Made by a program: the position numbers and the translations under genes. The notes under the pieces are model-generated. The model did no database searches. It was not told the origin of the DNA and saw only the letters and a list, made by a program, of their open reading frames with translations. DNA of 13,543 nucleotides from DAOTVD01 sp034437075 (GTDB lineage: Bacteria > Chloroflexota > Anaerolineae > Aggregatilineales > J027): NCBI GenBank assembly GCA_034437075.1, contig DAOTVD010000414.1, forward strand, positions 1 to 13,543. The letters are read 5' to 3'. This document shows positions 8,651 through 13,543 of this stretch, in pieces; the stretch's first letter is position 1, and each line of letters begins with the position of its first letter.

Positions 8651-8693
8651 TTGCACTAAGCAAGGTGCCCCCCCTTCGGTATGCTAGGTGCAA
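8651..8693. promoter_or_regulatory. Inverted repeat at the likely feoA promoter
   Basis: TTGCACTAAGCA (8651-8662) pairs with TGCTAGGTGCAA (8682-8693) at 10 of 12 positions across a 19-base spacer. The right arm overlaps TATGCT (8680-8685), the best -10 candidate for the operon, which would put the start of transcription near 8692. A regulator bound here would overlap RNA polymerase; alternatively it forms a hairpin in a longer transcript. Confidence 0.3.
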
Positions 8694-8745
8694 TGAAAAC
8701 TAAGCGATATTGCTAGAACCCATAAATTATACGGAGACCATCCGC

Positions 8746-8970
8746 ATGACAACTCTCGATCAATTACAGCCCGGCCAGGTGGCCACCGTAGGCAAAGTTT
8801 CGGCAGACAAAGCGCTGCGGCGACGTTTGCTGGATATGGGCCTGACACGCGGCGCGCAAATCGAAATGGTAAAGGTCGCGCCCATGGGGGACCCGCTCGA
8901 ATATAAAGTCCGTGATTATCGTCTATCGCTGCGCAAAAACGAAGCGCAAGCTGTTCAAGTAGAGGTCTAA
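8746..8970 (+). CDS. feoA: FeoA-family ferrous iron transport accessory protein (copy 1)
   Basis: This 74-residue cytosolic SH3-like protein assists the FeoB permease. It shows the FeoA pattern: LDQLQPGQVATV at the start, LRRRLLDMGLTRGAQIEMVKVAPMGDPLEYKV in the middle, and YRLSLRKNEAQAVQVEV at the end. The length is standard. It contains no cysteine, unlike the next gene. A TTG at 8710 in the same frame is rejected as start because the ATG at 8746 has GGAG (8733-8736) at ideal distance. It is first in the feoA-feoA-feoB-feoC cluster; the next gene starts 7 bases after its stop. Confidence 0.93.
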   Translation: MTTLDQLQPGQVATVGKVSADKALRRRLLDMGLTRGAQIEMVKVAPMGDPLEYKVRDYRLSLRKNEAQAVQVEV

Positions 8971-8977
8971 AGACACC

Positions 8978-9238
8978 ATGGCCGACCAACACTGTCCATT
9001 GAGCATGTTACGCCCAGGCGAACAAGGCCGCCTGGTATCGTTTGAAGGCCGTCAGAAGCTACGCCAACGGCTGGCCGACCTGGGCCTGACCTGCGGCGAC
9101 TGTGTCCGTGTTATCAGCGGCGAATGCACCGGGCCGATGATTATCGGCGTCAAGCAGGATGCACGCCTGGCACTGGGGCGCGGGATGGCCAACAAGATTA
9201 TCGTCCAAATTGAATCCAATGAAGAAAAGGTTGTGTAG
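8978..9238 (+). CDS. feoA: FeoA-family protein with CxxC motif (copy 2)
   Basis: This 86-residue FeoA homologue has the family core LRPGEQGRLVSF, RQRLADLGLTCGDCVRVI and LALGRGMANKIIVQIE. It is clearly a divergent paralogue of the preceding gene rather than a recent copy. It has four cysteines (C6, C39, C42, C50): C39 and C42 form CGDC in the turn after the conserved LGLT, and C50 is in GEC. Canonical FeoA lacks this arrangement, so metal or redox sensing is possible. The stop is two bases before the feoB ATG, implying translational coupling. Tandem FeoA genes before FeoB are known in several phyla; the two may form a hetero-oligomer on FeoB, which is inference. Confidence 0.9.
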   Translation: MADQHCPLSMLRPGEQGRLVSFEGRQKLRQRLADLGLTCGDCVRVISGECTGPMIIGVKQDARLALGRGMANKIIVQIESNEEKVV

Positions 9239-9240
9239 CC

Positions 9241-11466
9241 ATGACCATCATCGCCCTAGCCGGTAACCCCAACGCGGGGAAAAGTACTTTGTTTAACGCC
9301 CTGACGGGCTCACACCAACATGTCGGCAACTGGCCCGGCAAAACCGTCGAGCGCAAAGAAGGCCGCTTGCGCCTAGACGCGCAACAAGTGACCATCGTAG
9401 ACTTGCCAGGCACGTATAGCCTGAATGCATACTCTGTCGAAGAAATTATCGCGCGCGATTTCATCATTCACGACGCGCCGCAGGCCGTTTTGGCGGTGGT
9501 AGACTCCGCGAACCTGGAACGCAACCTGTATCTGGTGCTGCAAGTGCTGGAAACCGGCGCACCTGTGATGCTGGCCCTGAACATGGCCGACATCGCCGAA
9601 GGGCGCGGCATCGTCATCGACCGCGACAAGCTCTCGCAGAAGCTCGGCGGCGCGCCCGTGATGCGCACCGTGGGCTACCAAAGCGCCGGCTTGGAGGACA
9701 TCCGCCAGGCCATAGCCATCACGGTGGACCAACCTGCGACGGAGCGTAAACCCTTCATCGTGCCCTTGCCGGGTGCGCTAGAGCGCGAAGTCGCGACATT
9801 AACCGAACAAATCGCGGCCATCCCAGCCTTAACAGAACGCTATGCGCCGCGTTGGCTGGCGGTTAAACTGCTAGAATTCGACGAAGACATTCAGAGCAAA
9901 CTCGCGGATTACCCCACCTTAATTGCCGCCGCCGAAGAAGCCGCCGAGCGCGTCTTAGATACGCTCGGCGACGACCCCGACACGCTCGTGGCCGAAGCCC
10001 GCTACGAACTCATCGCGCAGTGGGTCGCCGAGACGGTCAAACGGCCCGCGACCAACGTCCTGACCGCGTCGGATAAGCTCGACCGGGTGCTGACTCATCG
10101 CGTTTGGGGCTTGCCGATCTTCTTCGTGCTGATGTGGGTCGTCTTTCAGATCACCGCCAATGTCAGCGCGCCCATGCTCGATTGGGTGGATGGCGTCGTC
10201 GGCGGGCCGATTACCAATTGGATGACCGCGTTCATGACCGCGTTGGCGCTGGAAGGCACCTGGTTTGGTGCGCTGATGGTGGATGGTGTGGTCGCGGGGG
10301 TGGGCGGCGTGCTGGTCTTCGTGCCGGTGCTCATCTCGCTCTATCTGGCCATCGCCGTGCTAGAAGACTCCGGCTATATGGCGCGCGCGGCCTTTGTGAT
10401 GGATCGCGCGATGCACGCCATGGGCTTGCAAGGCAAGAGCTTCTTGCCCTTGCTCGTCGGCTTTGGTTGTACCGTTCCGGCGGTGTACGCCACGCGCACG
10501 CTAGAAAATGAAACCGACCGCAAGATTACGGGTTTCCTGACCACGTTTATGAGTTGTGGCGCGCGCTTGCCGGTGTATGTGCTGTTCGGCGCGATCTTCT
10601 TTGGCGGTTCGGGCACATTTATCTTCGCCATGTACCTGACTGGTATCGCGGTGGCCGTGCTGACCAGCTTCTTGCTGACGCGCCTGGTCTTCCGCGAGAA
10701 AGTCCAAACCCCGTTCGTGATGGAATTGCCGCCCTACCGCACGCCCAACCCGGTCGTCATCTGGCGCAGCACCTGGGAACGCACGGGCAGCTTCATCCGC
10801 AATGCTGGTACGATCATCTTAGCCGCCTCGATCATCATCTGGCTGATGATGGCCATCCCTGCGACGGGCGAGGGCGAATTCAACGACGTCGCAGCGCAAG
10901 ATAGTGTCTTTGGCACCGTCAGCGAGGGCGTATCCCCGGTGTTTGCTCCGGCGGGCTTTGGCAACTGGGAAGCCAGCGGCGCGCTGATTACGGGCTTCAT
11001 CGCTAAGGAAGTCGTGGTCGCGAGCATGGCGCAGATTTACGTGGGCGAAGAAGACGCTGCCGCCGATGAACCGACCCCGACCTTTACGGAAGATGTCACA
11101 GGCATCGTGACCAGCTTCGGCGATGCGCTCATCATCACCGCGCAAGAATTGGTGAACATCGTGCCGCGCACCGTGAACCTCATCCCTGGCGTGACTATGG
11201 CCGAAGCTGACTTCATGGGCGCAGGTGCGGAAGAAGAAGCCGACGAAAGCGGTTTGCACAACGCCGTACAGAACGCCTTCACGCCCCTGGCGGCGGTGGC
11301 CTTCAATATCTTCATTCTACTGTACATGCCCTGTATGGCCGCCTTCGGCGCGATGCGCCACGAGTTCGGCTGGCGCTGGGCGCTGACCCAAGCCGCCTAT
11401 ACGCTGGGCATCGCCTGGCTGGCAGCCGTCGCCGTCTTCCAAATCGGCACGCTGATTGGTGTATAG
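9241..11466 (+). CDS. feoB: FeoB ferrous iron permease with N-terminal G-protein domain
   Basis: This 741-residue inner-membrane protein imports Fe(II). The GTPase domain has G1 GNPNAGKS (8-15), G2 Thr 35 in GNWPGKT, G3 DLPG (54-57), G4 NMAD (114-117) and G5 around SA (148-149). A helical GDI-like spacer follows to about residue 280. The membrane part starts near VWGLPIFFVLMWVVF (288-302). It carries the Gate motifs GFGCTVPAVYATR (407-419) and SCGARLPVY (438-446), with conserved C410 and C439 of the proposed translocation path. A long acidic, soluble loop follows the IAKEVVVASMAQIYVG segment, and hydrophobic helices close the C-terminus. Length and domain order are normal. It follows feoA copy 2 by two bases and precedes a GC-rich hairpin and the FeoC-like gene. 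Confidence 0.97.
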   Translation: MTIIALAGNPNAGKSTLFNALTGSHQHVGNWPGKTVERKEGRLRLDAQQVTIVDLPGTYSLNAYSVEEIIARDFIIHDAPQAVLAVVDSANLERNLYLVLQVLETGAPVMLALNMADIAEGRGIVIDRDKLSQKLGGAPVMRTVGYQSAGLEDIRQAIAITVDQPATERKPFIVPLPGALEREVATLTEQIAAIPALTERYAPRWLAVKLLEFDEDIQSKLADYPTLIAAAEEAAERVLDTLGDDPDTLVAEARYELIAQWVAETVKRPATNVLTASDKLDRVLTHRVWGLPIFFVLMWVVFQITANVSAPMLDWVDGVVGGPITNWMTAFMTALALEGTWFGALMVDGVVAGVGGVLVFVPVLISLYLAIAVLEDSGYMARAAFVMDRAMHAMGLQGKSFLPLLVGFGCTVPAVYATRTLENETDRKITGFLTTFMSCGARLPVYVLFGAIFFGGSGTFIFAMYLTGIAVAVLTSFLLTRLVFREKVQTPFVMELPPYRTPNPVVIWRSTWERTGSFIRNAGTIILAASIIIWLMMAIPATGEGEFNDVAAQDSVFGTVSEGVSPVFAPAGFGNWEASGALITGFIAKEVVVASMAQIYVGEEDAAADEPTPTFTEDVTGIVTSFGDALIITAQELVNIVPRTVNLIPGVTMAEADFMGAGAEEEADESGLHNAVQNAFTPLAAVAFNIFILLYMPCMAAFGAMRHEFGWRWALTQAAYTLGIAWLAAVAVFQIGTLIGV

Positions 11467-11473
11467 ATTTTAC

Positions 11474-11508
11474 CCCCCCCTCCCCCTTTCGAATTCGGGG
11501 AGGGGGGG
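11474..11508. terminator. GC-rich 12-bp hairpin between feoB and feoC-like gene
   Basis: CCCCCCCTCCCC (11474-11485) pairs perfectly with GGGGAGGGGGGG (11497-11508) across an 11-base loop containing TTCGAA. No U-run follows, so it is a poor intrinsic terminator; it more likely protects feoB mRNA or attenuates read-through into the downstream gene. Its CCCCTCC/GGAGGGG arms recall the repeats at 13304-13420. Confidence 0.5.
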
Positions 11509-11549
11509 CAATCGCTCGATAAGCAATCAACATCTACAGGAAACAGGCC

Positions 11550-11867
11550 ATGTCGAAGCTCAAACAAGTCTTACGCGCCTTCCAAGAAGCAAACGAACCG
11601 CTCTCCATTACCCAAATCGCGCATCAGGTGGGCACCGAGCCCGCTATGGTCGAAGACATGATCGCTTTTTGGGTGCGCAAGGGCAAATTGCGTAACATCC
11701 AGGACTGCGCAGATAGCTGCGGTACCTGCGGCCCGAAGTCGGGCGGTTGCCCCTTCGTGATGCACATGCCCAAGCGTTACGAACTCGTGCAAGACGCGCC
11801 CCAGCGGCGACCGCGACCCGCGCCAACGCTGGCAGGCGGGCTCGTGGAAATTTGTGACATTCGGTAA
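11550..11867 (+). CDS. feoC: FeoC-like winged-helix protein with Fe-S-type cysteine cluster
   Basis: A 105-residue cytosolic protein. Residues 1 to about 50 form a winged-helix fold (LKQVLRAFQEANEPLSITQI, then VEDMIAFWVRKGKLRNI). The wing carries C53-x3-C57-x2-C60-x6-C67, close to the C-x4-C-x2-C-x6-C cluster of enterobacterial FeoC, which binds an oxygen-sensitive iron-sulphur cluster. FeoC is thought to stabilise FeoB or regulate feo transcription. The C-terminus after about residue 80 is proline/arginine-rich and longer than usual. The start has CAGGAAACAGG upstream. Its place 83 bp after feoB fits this role. The symbol is given by fold, cysteine pattern and position; overall identity to E. 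coli FeoC is probably low. Confidence 0.82.
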   Translation: MSKLKQVLRAFQEANEPLSITQIAHQVGTEPAMVEDMIAFWVRKGKLRNIQDCADSCGTCGPKSGGCPFVMHMPKRYELVQDAPQRRPRPAPTLAGGLVEICDIR

Positions 11868-11876
11868 AATGAAGCC

Positions 11877-11898
11877 GCGCCCTAGGGCGCCGCATTTT
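11877..11898 (+). terminator. Possible terminator after feoC-like gene
   Basis: A 14-bp palindrome GCGCCCTAGGGCGC (stem of 5 with CTAG loop) is followed by CGCA and five T residues. It lies 9 bases after the feoC stop. The stem is short, so it may be only a partial terminator ahead of the nfuA gene. Confidence 0.4.
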
Positions 11899-11946
11899 TA
11901 CGCCTTCATCCGTATACAGAACCTTGAATAAGGAGAAATACCACTT

Positions 11947-12537
11947 ATGCTGACCTTTAGTGATGCCGCCCAAAAACGCCTGACCGAAATGCTAAAAGCC
12001 GAAGGCATGGCGGATGCCGCGATCCGCCTACGTGTGAAAGGCCGCGACAACACGCATTTTGTCTATGACATTCGCTCGGTGGACATGGCCGACAAGGGCA
12101 CAGGCGACGAAGTCGTGGAGACCTCCAATTTTAACGTCTATGTAGACCCCGCTAGTGCCAAACGGCTGACCGGTGCCACGGTCGATCTCTCCGTCGAGCA
12201 GATGGGCCGCTTCATTGTCGAGAACCCCAACCCCGTATGGGAAGATAACCTGGCCAACGATGTCGCAACGCTCATCGTCGAGAAGGTAAATCCGGCGGTG
12301 GCTATCCATGGCGGGCGGATTTCGCTGGTCGATTTCGAGGAGGGCATCGCCTATATCGAAATGCAGGGCGGTTGCCAGGGCTGCGGGTTGGCGGCGGTGA
12401 CGCTGCGCCAAGGCATAGAGAAAATGATCATGGATGCGCTGCCGTCGATTCAAGGTATCGTGGATGTCACCAGCCACGACGCGGGCGAAAATCCCTTCTT
12501 CCGGCGGGGCCAAGCGGGTGACTCGCCCCTGACCTAA
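11947..12537 (+). CDS. nfuA: NfuA-like iron-sulphur cluster carrier protein
   Basis: This 196-residue cytosolic protein delivers Fe-S clusters to target enzymes. Residues 1 to about 100 are an A-type (IscA/HesB-like) domain without any cysteine, as in E. coli NfuA, where it serves in target recognition. Residues from about 102 to 175 are a NifU C-terminal domain with GGCQGCGLA, whose C143 and C146 (CxxC) bind a [4Fe-4S] cluster across a dimer. The total length is close to E. coli NfuA. AAGGAG at 11930-11935 lies 11 bases before the ATG. The gene is 79 bp downstream of the feoC-like gene on the same strand, which links iron import to cluster assembly. Whether it shares the feo transcript depends on how well the hairpin at 11877 works. 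A terminator follows the stop. Confidence 0.93.
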   Translation: MLTFSDAAQKRLTEMLKAEGMADAAIRLRVKGRDNTHFVYDIRSVDMADKGTGDEVVETSNFNVYVDPASAKRLTGATVDLSVEQMGRFIVENPNPVWEDNLANDVATLIVEKVNPAVAIHGGRISLVDFEEGIAYIEMQGGCQGCGLAAVTLRQGIEKMIMDALPSIQGIVDVTSHDAGENPFFRRGQAGDSPLT

Positions 12538-12548
12538 GAGCCGAAGCC

Positions 12549-12590
12549 GCCCCCCGATACCCGTGCGCGTTCGGGGGGCTTATTGTTAGG
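12549..12590 (+). terminator. Rho-independent terminator after nfuA
   Basis: GCCCCCCGA (12549-12557) and TCGGGGGGC (12571-12579) form a perfect 9-bp stem with a 13-base loop, followed by TTATTGTTAG. It sits between the convergent nfuA and TPM-protein genes. Only the plus direction has a T-rich tail. Confidence 0.75.
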
Positions 12591-13158
12591 TCTCCGCTGT
12601 GTTTTTTGCGTATGCTCGGCGCAAATGCTGGGCATACAACGCCACCAAAAACAACAACAAGACCACCAGCACGATCAATGGCCCGCTTAACGGCACGCCA
12701 TCATTCGTGGCGTCGTTAATGTCGTCCACTGCCGCAACGAGCGCGGGCGTCAAGTCCTCGTCATCCAAGGCGGGGGCCAGGTGTTCGGCTTGAATACGCG
12801 CGACAATCTCTGGCGAGAGATCGCCATCCCAGTTCGCGCCGTACAGGATATTGGTATAACGATCCGCCAGGCCAATATACACGACGATCACTTCTTCATG
12901 AACGCGCGTATCATGATAGAGCGCTTCCTGGCGCAGCAAACGCAGCATATCCGGCTCAGTGCCTTGTGGGTCGATGAATATAGCCAGCGTCCCACCCCGG
13001 CTGGTGATATCTTGGGTGGCGATTTGCAGGGTCAGGAGGTCGATACTGCGGTCGGTGGCATTCCCCAGGATAAAAGCACTCTGGGCGTAGGTTGGGCGCA
13101 TGGCGCCCAACAGCACCAGGCCAAGCAGGCAAAAGATGATAGGGTATCTTAGCTTCAT
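12586..13158 (-). CDS. Exported TPM-domain (YgcG/Psb32-like) membrane-anchored protein
   Basis: This 190-residue protein has a signal peptide (MKLRYPIIFCLLGLVLLGAM, probable cleavage after TYA), a TPM domain at about 40-150 and a C-terminal membrane helix (about 160-176) with a short basic tail. In the TPM domain, LAIFIDPQG, EEVIVVYIGLADRYTNILYG and the helix before DDINDA match the order of the family (beta strand, VEVGYGLEG-like turn, final helix). It should sit outside the membrane, anchored at its C-terminus. TPM proteins are linked to photosystem II repair in plants and to envelope functions in bacteria; the role here is unknown. An ATG three codons upstream (13167) directly abuts AAGAAGG, so the ATG at 13158, 9 bases after that ribosome-binding site, is preferred. 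A possible -10 box, TACAAT on the minus strand, lies at 13200-13205. Confidence 0.82.
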   Translation of the reverse strand: MKLRYPIIFCLLGLVLLGAMRPTYAQSAFILGNATDRSIDLLTLQIATQDITSRGGTLAIFIDPQGTEPDMLRLLRQEALYHDTRVHEEVIVVYIGLADRYTNILYGANWDGDLSPEIVARIQAEHLAPALDDEDLTPALVAAVDDINDATNDGVPLSGPLIVLVVLLLFLVALYAQHLRRAYAKNTAET

Positions 13159-13303
13159 CGGTGACATCCTTCTTTATGCGATGCGATCAACAAAGCATGA
13201 TTGTAGCGAACGCGGCGCTTTGGCACACCCACCTGGCTCTATAGCGGCGAGGCGATTGCATCAAACGGGGCTTGACTGCGTTACAAGTTTGGCAGGTCGC
13301 CAT

Positions 13304-13353
13304 TTTTGCCCCCCTCTACCAGCCGCAAAGCGGCGTTTGGGAGAGGGGGCAAA
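13304..13353. repeat. Hairpin repeat, copy 1
   Basis: The arms TTTTGCCCCCCTCT and GAGAGGGGGCAAA pair with one bulged C. An inner stem CCGC-AAA-GCGG caps the hairpin. It is the same design as the next repeat, 17 bp away. Confidence 0.7.
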
Positions 13354-13370
13354 CGACCCGAAACCGACAC

Positions 13371-13420
13371 TTTTTGCCCCTCTCTCAGGGCTGAAAGCTC
13401 GTTTGGGAGAGGGGTTGGGG
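13371..13420. repeat. Hairpin repeat, copy 2
   Basis: The left arm TTTTTGCCCCTCTC and right arm GGGAGAGGGG resemble copy 1, including the shared GTTTGGGAGAGGGG right arm. The inner loop differs: GGGCTGAAAGCTC in place of CCGCAAAGCGG. Such CCCCTCTC/GAGAGGGG hairpins are abundant intergenic repeats in some Chloroflexota genomes (from memory). Confidence 0.7.
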
Positions 13421-13455
13421 TGAGGGCTGATGGAGAACGCAAAACAAATCCGTAT

Positions 13456-13483
13456 AAAACCGAGGGCTTAAGCCCTCGGTTTT
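13456..13483. terminator. Perfect 28-bp palindrome, likely bidirectional terminator
   Basis: Two 12-base arms (AAAACCGAGGGC and its complement) close a TTAA loop, so a stable stem is followed by a T-run on either strand. The GGGCTTAAGCCC centre is identical to that of the palindrome at 7784-7805, which suggests a dispersed repeat family rather than two independent terminators. Confidence 0.6.
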
Positions 13484-13543
13484 GGCAGAAAAAACATTTG
13501 TGTTTGTTTTGAACTGTCCATAAGTAGTTACCTTCGTTGAATA

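Larger units (their letters stand above)
8431..8745. other. Divergent intergenic regulatory region upstream of feoA
   Basis: This 315-bp stretch has no credible ORF. The left part is AT-rich and carries a minus-strand promoter. The middle and right parts carry two long inverted repeats (8547-8592 and 8651-8693) and several TTAA-centred sites. The best plus-strand -10 candidate is TATGCT at 8680-8685, inside the second repeat; no well-spaced -35 box accompanies it, as expected if the promoter depends on an activator or a non-sigma70-like factor. Confidence 0.6.
13168..13543. other. Non-coding tail with tandem hairpin repeats and a palindrome
   Basis: No credible gene is seen in this 376-bp stretch; the open frames overlap the repeats and lack good starts. 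It holds the promoter area of the TPM gene near 13200, two related hairpin repeats (13304-13353 and 13371-13420) and a 28-bp palindrome (13456-13483). Confidence 0.6.

Noticed and set aside
10819..11259. 146-codon minus-strand ORF inside feoB
   Set aside because: Histidine/arginine-rich composition is typical of antisense frames in GC-rich genes; feoB motifs are continuous through the region.
12028..12513. 161-codon minus-strand ORF inside nfuA
   Set aside because: Antisense shadow of a clear NfuA-family gene, with no ribosome-binding site and no domain.
13304..13483. CRISPR array at the right end
   Set aside because: There are only two related hairpins with diverged inner sequences and no regular spacer or third unit; they fit a dispersed palindromic repeat instead.
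13100..13512. Plus-strand ORFs in the right-hand tail
   Set aside because: They run through hairpin repeats and the 5' end of the TPM gene in antisense; their proteins are low-complexity translations of the repeats.

Overview
The window looks like a piece of a Chloroflexota (Anaerolineae-type) chromosome. This is inferred from three things: the protein style (a BTAD/STAND regulator, FeoA-FeoA-FeoB-FeoC, and a truncated coiled-coil transposase leader of a kind common in that phylum); frequent GGGCTTAAGCCC-type intergenic palindromes; and CCCCTCTC/GAGAGGGG hairpin repeats. No rRNA or other taxonomic marker is present, so the assignment is tentative. Apart from one transposon scar the region reads as ordinary chromosome. 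I see no CRISPR array, tRNA, phage gene or defence system.

Region 1 (1-7430, all + strand): a large signalling regulator, cut by the left window edge, carries a BTAD domain, a NACHT/NB-ARC-like ATPase and TPR-like repeats. It is followed by two cytosolic glycoside hydrolases. The first is a GH13 alpha-amylase-family enzyme that stops at the end of its catalytic barrel without the usual C-terminal beta domain. Two bases later comes a full-length GH38 alpha-mannosidase. The hydrolases are almost certainly co-transcribed. The regulator may control them, in the manner of large ATP-dependent sugar regulators, but that is inference from position.

Region 2 (7431-8745): on the minus strand lies the first 78 codons of a transposase, cut off just after the mannosidase. 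Next to it is a 135-bp palindromic, MITE-like element containing a perfect 22-bp palindrome. Then comes a minus-strand gene for a small cytosolic protein that I cannot place firmly. It diverges from the iron operon across a 315-bp regulatory region with one good minus-strand promoter and two long inverted repeats.

Region 3 (8746-12579, + strand): a ferrous-iron uptake operon with two small FeoA proteins (the second has a CxxC motif), the GTPase-permease FeoB, and a FeoC-like winged-helix protein with four clustered cysteines. An NfuA-type Fe-S carrier gene with its own ribosome-binding site follows, and a terminator closes the block. Together they form an Fe(II) import and Fe-S cluster delivery module.

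Region 4 (12586-13543): a minus-strand gene, convergent with nfuA, encodes an exported, membrane-anchored TPM-domain protein. The remaining 376 bp hold no credible gene, but contain two related hairpin repeats in tandem and a perfect 28-bp palindrome that looks like a bidirectional terminator.
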